Shown here: in pieces, positions 1-8,581 of the stretch
How positions within the stretch are numbered: the stretch's first letter is position 1
How the letters are laid out: each line of letters opens with the position of its first letter
Origin: Mucilaginibacter celer
Lineage (GTDB): Bacteria > Bacteroidota > Bacteroidia > Sphingobacteriales > Sphingobacteriaceae
NCBI RefSeq assembly: GCF_003576455.2
Contig: NZ_CP032869.1
Span: 1,240,001-1,304,000 of the forward strand
Direction: 5' to 3'
Length of the DNA stretch: 64,000 nt
Translations under genes and position numbers: made by a program
The notes under the pieces: model-generated
Told to the model about the DNA's origin: nothing
Database searches by the model: none
What the model saw: only the letters and a program-made list of their open reading frames with translations

Positions 1-138
1 TCCGGAACCGCTTACTCCGTCGACAGTGGCGTGCAGGGTAGCAAAATTAACACCGCCTTTAATACCAACGGTTGGTAACTGGGCAAACGCTGCAAAAGAA
101 GCTGTTAAAAAGCAAAGGCTTAGTAAGATTTTTTTCAT
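1..138 (-). CDS. Outer-membrane beta-barrel protein, N-terminal fragment (partial)
   Basis: Reading the minus strand from the ATG at 138 gives 46 residues before the window edge. They begin with a clear signal peptide (MKKILLSLCFLTASFAAFAQ), followed by the segment LPTVGIKGGVNFATL. A mature protein starting with GIKGGVNFA is typical of the small PorT-like or OmpA-like outer-membrane barrels of Bacteroidota, where this is the first strand. The signal peptide and start are seen; the family is inferred from this short motif and the rest of the gene lies outside the window. The 129 bp between it and the next gene hold nothing I recognise. Confidence 0.6.
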   Translation of the reverse strand, partial: MKKILLSLCFLTASFAAFAQLPTVGIKGGVNFATLHATVDGVSGSG

Positions 139-267
139 GGGTGAAAGGATTTTAAGTTGGGTAACTAAATTATATAAACACAGCAATTAACGCTAAAGTT
201 TTATTAATATTATAAAAAACAGACAGTAGAGGTTTGGTTAATTTGCAGATTTATAATTTGTTATATG

Positions 268-1236
268 TTAATTGCCATTGGCAAAATCAACAATCCCGGT
301 TTCGGGCATCTCATTCATGCATTTAAAATGGCCAAGCGGGCATTTTTCCAGACCAAATTTGGAGCATGGCCTGCACGAAAGTTCGATGCCGGCAATTAAT
401 GAATTTTTTACTTTATATGGCCACACACCCAGCAAATCGGGCGTAGTGCCACCCCATACGGAAGCTATAGGCACATTAAAAGCTTCGGCAATATGGGTGA
501 GGCCGGTATCAAATCCTATTACGCTTTTTGCTTTTGATACCAGGAAAACCGATTCATCAAGCGAGGTGATCCCGCATGCGTTATATACCTGCTTCCCTGC
601 GGCTGCAGCTATCTCATCCCCATTGGCTTTTACATCGTTTCCTCCCAACAGCAAAACGGCCAGGTTAAGCTGTTTGCATATGCTGATGATTTTGTAATTA
701 GGCATCCGTTTGGTAAAATGAGTAGCACCTATTATAAAAGCTACATAGCTGTTTTGATGGGTAGGCGGTAATAGTTTGCTAATATCATGTTGGGCTTTAA
801 CATAATAATCTATAGGCGCATCATCATTAATCACCCCTAAAAATTTAACTGCTTTTAAATACCTGTCAACCAGGTGTTCGGCAGCTATTAAGTTTAGTTT
901 GAATTTAAGGCTGAGCCATTTGCGGATTGGTTGTTTTTTATAGGTTGATGCTTTTATACCGGTGCGCAGCTTTATAATGGTTGTGCGGAGGTTATTGTGC
1001 AGATCGATGATCTGATCGTATTTTTCGGCTTTAATTTCGTTAATGGTATCTGTTAACGAGGGTTTTAATAACAGTAATTTGTCAACGTAGGGATTACTGT
1101 CGTAAATATATTTAAAAGCCGGTTTGGTTAAAAAATGGACCTCGGCATCCGGCACCTGCTTTTTTAGGCAGCGCACAACAGGAGTGGTATAAATAATATC
1201 TCCCATCGAGCTAAAGCGGATCACCAGTATCTTCAT
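268..1236 (-). CDS. GT9-family ADP-heptose:LPS heptosyltransferase
   Basis: Predicted to transfer heptose from ADP-heptose to the lipooligosaccharide inner core on the cytoplasmic face of the inner membrane. The 322-residue length suits glycosyltransferase family 9. The N-terminal loop RFSSMGDII (7-15) carries the conserved Asp13, and GFDTGLTHIAE (241-251) is the GT9 nucleotide-sugar motif. A C-terminal cysteine group (Cys288, 291, 299, 306) resembles that of Bacteroidota members. It is last in the run rfaE1-gmhA-rfaE2, 13 bp after rfaE2, so the genes that make ADP-heptose sit with the enzyme that uses it. Which heptose it adds (WaaC- or WaaF-like) cannot be told from the sequence. Confidence 0.85.
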   Translation of the reverse strand: MKILVIRFSSMGDIIYTTPVVRCLKKQVPDAEVHFLTKPAFKYIYDSNPYVDKLLLLKPSLTDTINEIKAEKYDQIIDLHNNLRTTIIKLRTGIKASTYKKQPIRKWLSLKFKLNLIAAEHLVDRYLKAVKFLGVINDDAPIDYYVKAQHDISKLLPPTHQNSYVAFIIGATHFTKRMPNYKIISICKQLNLAVLLLGGNDVKANGDEIAAAAGKQVYNACGITSLDESVFLVSKAKSVIGFDTGLTHIAEAFNVPIASVWGGTTPDLLGVWPYKVKNSLIAGIELSCRPCSKFGLEKCPLGHFKCMNEMPETGIVDFANGN

Positions 1237-1249
1237 TTTGCTAAACAGT

Positions 1250-1753
1250 TCAGGAAATTTGACCCCTTATTTTTTCAATTATCGAGGTTGACGAGTATCC
1301 ATCAACAAAACTAATGGTTTTTACATCGCCGCCATTGGCCAGCACTTCTTTGGCACCAACAATATTTTCTACAGCATAATCGGCACCTTTTACCAAAATA
1401 TCGGGTAACAGCGCCGTGATCAGGTTAAGCGGGGTATCCTCTTCAAAAACAACTATCGCATCAACAAAAAACAAAGCCGCCAATAAAGCCGCGCGGCTGT
1501 TTTGATCGTTCACCGGCCGGGTAGGGCCTTTAATACGGCGTACCGAACTATCTGCATTAAGCCCGATAACCAGTTTATCGCCAAGCTCGGCAGCTTTGGC
1601 CATATAGGTAAGGTGACCAATATGCAGCAAATCGAACACACCATTGGTAAACACCACTTTTTTACCTTCGCTTTGCCAGGCTTTTACCTGTTGTTGCAAC
1701 GATGTCAGATCGGTTATTTTATCAAGTAATGTTTTTTCGAAGCCGGTTCTCAT
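1250..1753 (-). CDS. rfaE2: D-glycero-beta-D-manno-heptose 1-phosphate adenylyltransferase
   Basis: Catalyses the last activation step to ADP-D-glycero-D-manno-heptose in the cytoplasm. It is a 167-residue nucleotidyltransferase of the cytidylyltransferase-like fold: TNGVFDLLHIGH (36-47) holds the HxGH nucleotide-binding signature, KGADY (122-126) and GYSSTSII (152-159) are the usual downstream motifs. In E. coli this activity is the C-terminal half of HldE; here it is a separate gene and the kinase half is rfaE1 at 2579-3583. It is 13 bp from the heptosyltransferase, but 177 bp separate it from gmhA, where a REP-like palindrome sits. Function is well supported by motifs and context. Confidence 0.93.
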   Translation of the reverse strand: MRTGFEKTLLDKITDLTSLQQQVKAWQSEGKKVVFTNGVFDLLHIGHLTYMAKAAELGDKLVIGLNADSSVRRIKGPTRPVNDQNSRAALLAALFFVDAIVVFEEDTPLNLITALLPDILVKGADYAVENIVGAKEVLANGGDVKTISFVDGYSSTSIIEKIRGQIS

Positions 1754-1781
1754 TTACTTATTATGTTAATTTAAGGATGGG

Positions 1782-1854
1782 TGTCATGCTGAGCCTGTCG
1801 AAGCATGGAGCGTAGGGCCTTTACGCGCCACCCTTCGACAAGCTCAGGGTGACA
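1782..1854. repeat. REP-like palindromic repeat
   Basis: A left arm at 1782-1808 and a right arm at 1828-1854 pair at about 22 of 27 positions around a 19-nt loop. Both arms carry CTGAGCYTGTCGAAG preceded by GTCA. The foot resembles the GTCAT-CTGAG foot of the element at 60723-60809. It lies between gmhA and rfaE2. Mobilisation by a RAYT-type transposase is known for REP elements in general but no such gene is in this window. Confidence 0.6.
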
Positions 1855-1930
1855 GGCCAGGCCGCCCAATTTTATATCCTTCAAATACCTCTCCTTTTAT
1901 CTAATTTCAATAATCTTTCTACAATCAAGA

Positions 1931-2512
1931 TCAATCAAACAGATCATCCACAGCAGTACACAAAATATGCCCGATAAGGATATGCATTTCCTGGATGCGC
2001 GCCGTAATGCTGGATGGAACGATGATATTCAAATCGCAAAGTCCGTTCATTTTTCCGCCGTTCCGTCCCGATAAACCTAAAGTTTTAACCTCCAGTTTCT
2101 TAGCCGATTCGAAAGCAGCCAATATCCCCGGACTATTGCCGCTGGTTGAAATACCAATAAACAAATCGCCCGGCCGCGCAAAAGCTTCCAGTTGGCGCGA
2201 AAACACATGTTCGTAACCATAATCATTAGCTATCGATGTAAGTGCCGAAGTATCAACTGTTAAGGCAATGCCCGGCAAAGGCTGACGGTCTTTAACGTAT
2301 CTACCTGTAAGCTCTGCTGCAATATGCTGTGCATCGGCAGCGCTGCCGCCGTTACCGGCCAGCAGTACTTTACTACCGTTTTTTATGGTTGATGTGATCA
2401 TTTCGCATGCCGTTGCAATATCATCCCCCAATGTATCAATTACACACTGCAACGTTTCCTGGTGATCTTTAAGTTCGTTTAATATTTTGTTATTCATTTC
2501 TTTAAATGTCAT
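1931..2512 (-). CDS. gmhA: Sedoheptulose 7-phosphate isomerase
   Basis: Converts sedoheptulose 7-phosphate to D-glycero-D-manno-heptose 7-phosphate, the first step of ADP-heptose synthesis. The 193 residues form one SIS domain with the GmhA pattern GNGGSAADAQHIAAELTGRY (53-72; His63 and Glu67 match the catalytic pair), the phosphate loop TSGNS (123-127), and QEMHILIGH (174-182) with the C-terminal Gln and His. It lies between rfaE1 and rfaE2. The ATG at 2512 sits in the last copy of an 8-nt word array; a second in-frame ATG at 2497 (MNNKILNEL) is equally good and aligns well with the E. coli N-terminus. Confidence 0.93.
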   Translation of the reverse strand: MTFKEMNNKILNELKDHQETLQCVIDTLGDDIATACEMITSTIKNGSKVLLAGNGGSAADAQHIAAELTGRYVKDRQPLPGIALTVDTSALTSIANDYGYEHVFSRQLEAFARPGDLFIGISTSGNSPGILAAFESAKKLEVKTLGLSGRNGGKMNGLCDLNIIVPSSITARIQEMHILIGHILCTAVDDLFD

Positions 2513-2539
2513 TGGGGCATTAGGTCATTAAGTCATTTT
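2507..2539 (-). repeat. 8-nt word array ending at the gmhA start codon
   Basis: On the minus strand the sequence just before and across the gmhA ATG is four near-copies of the octamer AATGACNN. The fourth copy supplies the ATG-AC of the start (Met-Thr). The same octamer array precedes rfaE1 at 3580-3609. Confidence 0.6.
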
Positions 2540-2549
2540 TCATACGGCT

Positions 2550-2581
2550 TATAAGCTTTCGCCTTAACCTTTTGCCTTTTA
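2550..2581 (-). repeat. Heptamer array starting at the rfaE1 stop codon
   Basis: Read on the minus strand, the rfaE1 stop TAA lies in the first of about four copies of a heptamer close to AGGYAAA (also AGGTTAA, GGCGAAA). With the octamer array before gmhA it fills nearly all of the 66-bp spacer. Confidence 0.5.
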
Positions 2582-3583
2582 CCTTACCTCATCGCGTTCA
2601 ATATCATCAATAATTTCCTGCACGGTGGTGGTGGCGCTGCCTACGCGGCGTATTACTATAGCAGCCGCGTGGTTGGCCAATTCGCAGGCTTCTTCAAGCG
2701 TACATCCACTGGCTAAAAAATAAGCCATGGTAGCCAGCACGGTATCGCCGGCACCGGTTACGTCAAATACCTCGGTGGCTTTAACGGGTAATAGGGTAAG
2801 CCCGGTTTCGTTTAATATTACCATACCTTCTTCAGATAGGGTAACTACTATATATTTGGCACCTGTTTGCTGCAAAATGATGTTTGCCGCTTGCTGCAGG
2901 CTTTCTATCGAATTAATTTTTTCTGTTTTCGCAGCCTCTGCCAGTTCTTTACGGTTGGGCTTAATAATAAATGCGCCCTCGTACTTTTGATAGTTAAGCC
3001 CTTTGGGGTCGATAATTACCTTTTTGCCTTTCGCATTTGCTGCTTTGATAACCTGCTGCGTTAAAAACGGCGAAAACAGCCCTTTGTTATAATCCGACAA
3101 AAGTACCATATCCACAGCATCAATATGGCTGTTCAGCTTTTCAATCAGTTCAAGGCCTATAGTTTCTGATACCTCGTCGGTTACTTCCCGGTCAACGCGC
3201 ACCAGTTGGTGACTGCCTGCCAAAACGCGCGTTTTTACAGTTGTGGTGCGGCTGTTGTCTTTAATAATAGTATCGGTTTCAACCCCCTCATCGGTTAATA
3301 TGGTAATGAGTTCGCCGGCAGCACTGTCATCGCCTATAACACCTGCCACGGTAACTTTTGCACCCAATGATACCAGGTTTTGCACCACGTTACCGGCGCC
3401 GCCAAGCGTGGTGGTTTCGTTTTTTACATTAACTATAGGCACCGGAGCCTCGGGCGATAAACGTGAAGCAGTACCTATAATATAATGGTCAACCATCAGG
3501 TCGCCCACTACCAGTATAGAAGGTGTTTTGGCGTTATCCCGTATGGTTTCTACTTTATCTTTTAAATTCATTGTTTTTGTCAT
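2579..3583 (-). CDS. rfaE1: D-glycero-beta-D-manno-heptose-7-phosphate kinase
   Basis: Phosphorylates heptose 7-phosphate at C1 with ATP, making the bisphosphate intermediate of ADP-heptose synthesis. The 334 residues form a PfkB/ribokinase-family domain: GGAGNVVQNL (61-70) is the N-terminal substrate signature, IKPNRKE (207-213) the mid motif, and DVTGAGD (274-280) the anion hole with catalytic Asp280. It equals the N-terminal half of E. coli HldE; the adenylyltransferase half is the separate gene rfaE2. The stop TAA lies inside a heptamer array running toward gmhA. The ATG at 3583 ends an AATGAC octamer array, so the second ATG at 3571 (MNLKDK) may be the true start. Confidence 0.93.
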   Translation of the reverse strand: MTKTMNLKDKVETIRDNAKTPSILVVGDLMVDHYIIGTASRLSPEAPVPIVNVKNETTTLGGAGNVVQNLVSLGAKVTVAGVIGDDSAAGELITILTDEGVETDTIIKDNSRTTTVKTRVLAGSHQLVRVDREVTDEVSETIGLELIEKLNSHIDAVDMVLLSDYNKGLFSPFLTQQVIKAANAKGKKVIIDPKGLNYQKYEGAFIIKPNRKELAEAAKTEKINSIESLQQAANIILQQTGAKYIVVTLSEEGMVILNETGLTLLPVKATEVFDVTGAGDTVLATMAYFLASGCTLEEACELANHAAAIVIRRVGSATTTVQEIIDDIERDEVR

Positions 3584-3609
3584 TGAGTCATTAGGTCATT
3601 GAGTCATTT
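3580..3609 (-). repeat. 8-nt word array ending at the rfaE1 start codon
   Basis: Four near-perfect copies of AATGACYY on the minus strand. The last copy provides the ATG-AC of the annotated Met-Thr start. It is the same word as before gmhA, about 1 kb away. Confidence 0.65.
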
Positions 3610-3640
3610 TTGCCTAACAGGTATGCATTGCCTGACATAG

Positions 3641-3720
3641 CCTAACCTAACCTCTGATCTCCAACCTCTAATCTCTTTTTTACTTTTTCCTAATCTCTTA
3701 TCTCCAATCTCTAACCTCTC
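3641..3720 (-). repeat. Heptamer array GAGRTTA starting at the polX stop
   Basis: On the minus strand the polX stop TAG is part of the first GAGGTTA word. Variants of GAGRTTA follow with a 7-nt period in two blocks separated by a short A-rich stretch. The same heptamer array starts at the cytochrome c stop at 54464-54495, about 51 kb away. Confidence 0.7.
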
Positions 3721-5384
3721 TTTCGCGCAAACGCCTCTGTAATCTCCGCTAACGACAGCGCATTGTAGCACATCTCTTTATATAAACCGCCTTTGCGGGC
3801 TGCCAGTATGCCGTAGTGCATATCAGTAAAACCTTCAATGCGGTGGGCATCGGGGTTAATGGATAGCATAACGCCTTTATCAAGGGCATATTGATGCCAG
3901 CGCCAATCAAGGTCGAGCCTGAGCGGGTTGGCGTTTATTTCGATCACTACATTGTTGGCAGCACAAGCGTCTATCACCTTTTTATAGTCGATTGGATATC
4001 CGGCCCTGCTTAACAACAGCCTGCCGGTAGGGTGACCGAGGATAGTAGTGTAAGGGTTTTCGATGGCGGTGATGAGCCTTGAAGTTGCTTTTTCTTCGTC
4101 CATTTTTAAGATGGAGTGTACGGATGCAACTACAAAATCAAACTTCTGCAATATCTCGTCCGGATAATCCAACGCGCCATCATATAATATGTCTGATTCG
4201 ATGCCTTTAAATATGTGGAAGCCATCCAGCTTTTTATTAAGCGCATCAATTTCTTCATGTTGCTGCAACACGCGCTCAATGCTTAAGCCTTTGGCATAAA
4301 AGGCGCTTTTGCTGTGATCGCACATGCCAAGGTATTCCAGCTTCAGGGTATCGCGGCAATAAAGGGCCATTTCTTCAATGGTGTTTACGCCGTCGCTCCA
4401 GGTGCTGTGGTTATGGAGGGTACCTTTCAGGTCGTGCCAGTTAATGAGGGTTGGCAGTTGGTTCTTTTCGGCCTTTTCAATAAACAGGGTGCCCTCGCGC
4501 AGTTCAGGCTGCATCCATCCCAGGCCTGCTTTGGTATAGATCAGTTCTTCGGTTTCGGGCTGATCGACGGGGACATTGATCCTGTCGAAAACAGCCTGCA
4601 CGTGTTCGTCTGTACCGGTATTGATAAATAACTCTTTATAATAATCGGCTTTATCAACGCAAATGATATCAACCAAAAGGCCGTTTGATAACTCGCCCTG
4701 CACATGGTTTTTATTCAGATTTACGTTTGATAATATTTTTGAGTTTGCCATCGCCTCAAAAGCAACTTCTGGATTGATAGAGCCAATAACAATCACTATT
4801 TCGGTGATGATTTCATTCAGCCGCCTAAACTCGCCTGCAAAGTGTTTCAACGCATCCGGGAAAATGGCTTTAATCTCGTCCATCAATTGGTTGGCTTCCT
4901 TTTCAACCTGTGCAAAAAGGAATTTACCATTGCTCGCCATCCTGAATTCGATAGCTTTGCGAATTTCTTCCTGTGTTTTTAAGCCGAACCCCTTAGCTTC
5001 TATCAGGCGGTTTTCGTTACAGGCATAAAATAATTCTCCTGTATTTTCGATGCCGAGTTCTTTCCAAATGATGGCTACTTTTTTAGGGCCGATGCCTTTA
5101 ATGCCCATCATCTCTACAATGCCTGCCGGGGTTTTATCCAGCATTTCCTGCAACTCGGCCATGGAGCCGGTTGCCAGCAGTTCGGCTACTTTGCCGGCAA
5201 TGCTTTTGCCTATGCCATCTATCTTTTCCAGCTCATCCAGCTTTTTACCGGCGATAGGGAAGGGGAGCTTATCAACTTTAAAAGCCGCATTAGCTACCGA
5301 TTTGATTTTGAACGGATTAACCTCATGCAGTTCCATGAGTTGTGATAGTAAGCGAAGCGTACGGGCTATGGGTTTATTTTCCAT
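3711..5384 (-). CDS. polX: PolX-family protein (HhH, degenerate polymerase domain, PHP phosphoesterase)
   Basis: The 557 residues have the bacterial PolX layout: an HhH-containing 8-kDa-like region (about 1-110), a Pol-beta-like nucleotidyltransferase region (about 150-310) and a C-terminal PHP domain (about 318-557). The PHP metal ligands look complete: His324, His326, Asp331, His357, Glu396, His423, His451, Asp512 and His514. In family X polymerases the palm motif is GS-RR followed by D-x-D; here the matching stretch is GEFRR (184-188) and Glu195-Ile-Val197, so Gly-Ser and both metal Asp residues are altered. A 3'-5' exonuclease or phosphoesterase role is more likely than DNA synthesis. I chose ATG 5384 because the upstream extension is non-conserved and the mature sequence starts MENKPIARTL. 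Confidence 0.82.
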   Translation of the reverse strand: MENKPIARTLRLLSQLMELHEVNPFKIKSVANAAFKVDKLPFPIAGKKLDELEKIDGIGKSIAGKVAELLATGSMAELQEMLDKTPAGIVEMMGIKGIGPKKVAIIWKELGIENTGELFYACNENRLIEAKGFGLKTQEEIRKAIEFRMASNGKFLFAQVEKEANQLMDEIKAIFPDALKHFAGEFRRLNEIITEIVIVIGSINPEVAFEAMANSKILSNVNLNKNHVQGELSNGLLVDIICVDKADYYKELFINTGTDEHVQAVFDRINVPVDQPETEELIYTKAGLGWMQPELREGTLFIEKAEKNQLPTLINWHDLKGTLHNHSTWSDGVNTIEEMALYCRDTLKLEYLGMCDHSKSAFYAKGLSIERVLQQHEEIDALNKKLDGFHIFKGIESDILYDGALDYPDEILQKFDFVVASVHSILKMDEEKATSRLITAIENPYTTILGHPTGRLLLSRAGYPIDYKKVIDACAANNVVIEINANPLRLDLDWRWHQYALDKGVMLSINPDAHRIEGFTDMHYGILAARKGGLYKEMCYNALSLAEITEAFARKRG

Positions 5385-5835
5385 AAATACAATGAGGGTG
5401 TAAAAATACAAAAAGCCATTGTAATGACAGCTTAGGTGGAGGGTTTGTTTTTGGGGGATGTTTTCTCGCTATGTTTTTTGTAGATAGTCGAATTTGCTTG
5501 TTGCAGATTTTTGAGCACGCGAAGGCGCAAAGACACAAAGTTTTTTGGTTTGAATAGTTTGAGATTTTTAAGCACGCTAAGGTGGCTAAGACGCAAAGTT
5601 TCTTTTATTTGAATAGTTTGTGATTTTTAAGCACGCAGAGGCGCGAAGACGCAAAGTTTTTTTGGATTGAATAGTTTGAGATTTTTAAGCACGCAAAGAT
5701 GGCTAAGACGCAAAGTTTTTTGTGGGTTGCTGGATATGCTGATTGTTGGTATTTAAGTGATTGATACTTAGTGTTTTTATTTGAACCCTTGCGTTTTTTT
5801 AGCTATTTGTTTTATTAACTTTAATAAAAAAGATC
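5385..5835. other. 451-bp intergenic region with a tandem repeat
   Basis: The spacer between the divergent polX and ankyrin genes is dominated by the 58-bp tandem repeat listed separately. The 110 bp before the ankyrin start is AT-rich and should hold its promoter, but no convincing TAnnTTTG box was found. Confidence 0.5.
5505..5715. repeat. Tandem repeat, four copies, about 58-bp period
   Basis: The anchor AGCACGC occurs at 5514, 5571, 5630 and 5688, a spacing of 57-59 bp. Each unit consists of a purine-rich half with GACGCAAAG and an AT-rich half with TTTGAATAGTTTG. Copies differ by a few substitutions, and no unit carries unique spacer sequence, so it is not a CRISPR. The same unit recurs at 61870-62010. 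Confidence 0.85.
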
Positions 5836-6585
5836 ATGCCCGATTACAACACCATTCTTTATGCCGCCGAAACCCATTCAGTTGATAAAATAAAGCAATA
5901 TTTTGCCGATGGCGGTAGCCCCAATGAAATTCATGACGGGATGCCCGTTTTTACAATGATGGTAGAAATGTATGCCCGCGGCCCTCGCTTTAAAGATTGT
6001 GTGCATGCTTTTATTGATGCCGGACTTAATTATGAAGATCAGGCTTTGTTGGCGGTTTTGGCTCACGATACCCGGCGGTTGACAGATGCGCTAAATGAGG
6101 ATGCCTCGGCTGTTAACAGAACTTATAACTTATATAATAATACTTACACACCTTTAACAGGTGGTACACTAATGCATTTTTGTGCTGAGTATAACAGTGT
6201 TGACTGCGCAAAAATACTTTTGCAACATGGTGCGGACGTGAATGCGGTTGCCGCTTATGATGAGTATGGTTTTGGCGGGCATACACCAATATTTCATACA
6301 GTTAACCAAAATGGTAACAGTTCGGTTGATATGCTGCATTTTTTGTTGCAGAATGGTGCAGATTTAAATGTTACCGTTAAAGGCCTGATGTGGGGCAGGG
6401 GATACGAGTGGGAAACTTTTATTCCGTCGGTAAATCCGGTAAGCTACGCCATGATGGGCTTGCTGCCGCAGTTTCATCGTAAAGAACAAATTGTTATGAA
6501 TGTGGTGAGTTTGTTGATTAAGCATGCTTATGGCATTGATTATGCGCCGGATAACGTACCAAATGCTTATTTGGCGAGGGGGTAG
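5836..6585 (+). CDS. Ankyrin-repeat protein
   Basis: A 249-residue protein without signal peptide or membrane segment, so probably cytoplasmic. Two clear ankyrin units are visible: GGTLMHFCAEYNSVDCAKIL with LLQHGADVNAV (about 109-138), then TPIFHTVNQNGNSSVDMLHF with LLQNGADLNV (about 149-178). Degenerate units probably cover the N-terminus (ILYAAETHSVDKIKQYF) and C-terminus. Ankyrin repeats mediate protein binding; the partner is unknown and no neighbour gives a clue. The gene stands alone between a tandem-repeat spacer and the convergent sppA. The ATG follows an A-rich leader with no strong Shine-Dalgarno, as is common in this phylum. Confidence 0.8.
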   Translation: MPDYNTILYAAETHSVDKIKQYFADGGSPNEIHDGMPVFTMMVEMYARGPRFKDCVHAFIDAGLNYEDQALLAVLAHDTRRLTDALNEDASAVNRTYNLYNNTYTPLTGGTLMHFCAEYNSVDCAKILLQHGADVNAVAAYDEYGFGGHTPIFHTVNQNGNSSVDMLHFLLQNGADLNVTVKGLMWGRGYEWETFIPSVNPVSYAMMGLLPQFHRKEQIVMNVVSLLIKHAYGIDYAPDNVPNAYLARG

Positions 6586-6642
6586 GTTCTTACATTGTAG
6601 TTGGACTTACGGGGGTTTGAATCTTCATAAATCTTTCTTAGT

Positions 6643-6670
6643 AAAAAAAGCCACCCAACCGGGCGGCTTT
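6643..6670 (-). terminator. Rho-independent terminator of sppA
   Basis: On the minus strand, AAAGCCGCCC and GGGTGGCTTT form a stem with a short loop followed by a run of T. It lies 30 bp after the sppA stop. The ankyrin gene converges on it, but the T run is on the sppA side. Confidence 0.8.
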
Positions 6671-6700
6671 CACAATCAAAATTAGTGTATTAATGAAATT

Positions 6701-8491
6701 TTATTTAATCACCAGGTCGTAGGGTAAACGGGCCTGGGGGGTGCGCATCATTTGGGTAAGGCCTTTTATTTGTTCGTAAACGCGGTAGTTTTCACCAAGT
6801 TCTTTTTTAACCATACGGGTTTGTACCTCGGCGCTGAGGCCGTTACCCAGTTTGTTGAAAAAGCTTTTTTGTTCCGGATACGCTACTAAACGGTAATTTT
6901 TAATCTTAGCTTTTTTTGCTGCTGATGCAATAGCATCATCAATATTGCCCAAGCGATCAACCAGTCCAATTTTCAGTGCCTGCTGGCCTGTCCATACACG
7001 GCCCTGGCCAATGCTGTTGATGTAGGCCTGTGTTTTGCCGCGGCCCTGGGCAACGGCTTTAGTAAAATCATCATAGCCGCGGTTTACGCTGTTTTGCAAA
7101 ATCAGGCGTTCGTCTGGGCTAAGCGGGCGGCTCACATCGCCTAAATCGGCGTATTTGCCGGTTTTTACGCCATCAAAAGTTACACCTAATTTATCGTTAA
7201 ACAGCTTTTGCATGTTTGGAAGCACCGCGAAAATGCCTATCGAACCGGTTATGGTATTAGGCTGCGCAATGATGGAATCGGCAGCGCACGAGATATAATA
7301 ACCGCCCGATGCGGCGTAATCGCCCATCGATACGATAATCGGTTTAGTTTCGTGAACAAGTTTAACCTCGCGCCAGATCACATCCGAGGCCAGTGAGCTG
7401 CCTCCCGGCGAGTTTACGCGCAATACTACAGCCTTCACTTTATCATCCAAACGGGCCTTACGCAAAGCTTTTGAAATCGTTTCGGAACCGATGGTATTGT
7501 CCTGGCCTTCGCCGGTATTGATATCGCCCGAGGCATAAATTACAGCGATACGGTTTTTTGATGATGAATCATCTGATTTATCGTCGCTGTCGTCGGCTTT
7601 GTTTTTGGCATATTCGGTTAGGTCAACACTTTTCAGGTCGTCTCTTAAATCGGTGCCTGTGCGTTTTTTTAAATCGTTCAGTATCTCGTCTTTATATTTT
7701 AAACCGTCAACCAGTTTCAGTTTATAAGCATCCTCCGGAAACTGAATGCGCATATTATCAGCATAAGTAAATAACGAATCTTTATTAATACCTCGGCTTT
7801 TGCTGATGCCGGTTAAAAAATGATCATACAATGAGCCGAGATACGAGGTTACCTGCAGTTTATTGGCATCGCTCATTTTGGTAAGGAACAAAGGCTCAAC
7901 AGCACTTTTAAATGTACCTACCTTAATAATCTGGGCTTCAATACCCAGTTTATCCAATGCGCCTTTTAGGAAAGTGGTTTGCGAGCTGAAACCATGAAAT
8001 TCAAAAATACCTTTAGGGTTAATGTACACCTTATCGGCAACCGAGGCCATGTAATAAAAGCCCTGTGTATAAACCTCGGCGTATGCTATTATAAATTTGC
8101 GCGATTTTTTAAAGTCGATAAGCGCATTCCTGATCTCTTCGGTAGTGGCCTGGCCGGCGGTCATGTAGCTTTCATCAAGGTAAATTCCTTTAATGTTGCT
8201 ATCGGTTTTGGCCCGTTTAATGTCACTTAAAATATCGTTCAATCCGATAGATTTATCATCATCCAATCCTAAAAAATCCAACCCGGCTAAGGGATTATTG
8301 GGCGTACGCTCGGTAATGGGGTTTTTAAGCGACATGTAGAGTATTGAATTGGTACTCACATCCACAGGCTTATCGCTGCCTGCCGCTGTTATAAGGCCAA
8401 TAACAAGTACTGCACCCACAATTCCGATTATTATACCAGATATAATTACACCTACAATAGTAGCCAGAACGAATTTGAAGAATTGTTTCAT
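6701..8491 (-). CDS. sppA: Signal peptide peptidase SppA, long (67-kDa) type
   Basis: Membrane-anchored serine protease that degrades cleaved signal peptides. The 596 residues match the duplicated long form of SppA. One transmembrane helix is at about 7-36. The N-terminal repeat carries the catalytic Lys195 in VGTFKSAVEP and the C-terminal repeat the nucleophile Ser395 in DYAASGGYY, the Lys/Ser split expected for the E. coli-type enzyme. A hydrophilic Asp/Ser-rich linker (about 298-312) joins the two halves. The gene diverges from folK across a 90-bp spacer and ends at a good terminator. The start MKQFFKF is followed at once by the membrane helix, which supports it. Confidence 0.94.
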   Translation of the reverse strand: MKQFFKFVLATIVGVIISGIIIGIVGAVLVIGLITAAGSDKPVDVSTNSILYMSLKNPITERTPNNPLAGLDFLGLDDDKSIGLNDILSDIKRAKTDSNIKGIYLDESYMTAGQATTEEIRNALIDFKKSRKFIIAYAEVYTQGFYYMASVADKVYINPKGIFEFHGFSSQTTFLKGALDKLGIEAQIIKVGTFKSAVEPLFLTKMSDANKLQVTSYLGSLYDHFLTGISKSRGINKDSLFTYADNMRIQFPEDAYKLKLVDGLKYKDEILNDLKKRTGTDLRDDLKSVDLTEYAKNKADDSDDKSDDSSSKNRIAVIYASGDINTGEGQDNTIGSETISKALRKARLDDKVKAVVLRVNSPGGSSLASDVIWREVKLVHETKPIIVSMGDYAASGGYYISCAADSIIAQPNTITGSIGIFAVLPNMQKLFNDKLGVTFDGVKTGKYADLGDVSRPLSPDERLILQNSVNRGYDDFTKAVAQGRGKTQAYINSIGQGRVWTGQQALKIGLVDRLGNIDDAIASAAKKAKIKNYRLVAYPEQKSFFNKLGNGLSAEVQTRMVKKELGENYRVYEQIKGLTQMMRTPQARLPYDLVIK

Positions 8492-8581
8492 TAATATTAT
8501 AAATCTTTTTTATCTATGCGCAAACTTAGTAATAAGGTGCCGTATAATGCTAAGAGCAGTTTCCATTATATTTGTTACAAC

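Noticed and set aside
5505..5715. CRISPR-like array
   Set aside because: Repeats are contiguous with about 58-bp units and no unique spacers; no cas genes nearby.
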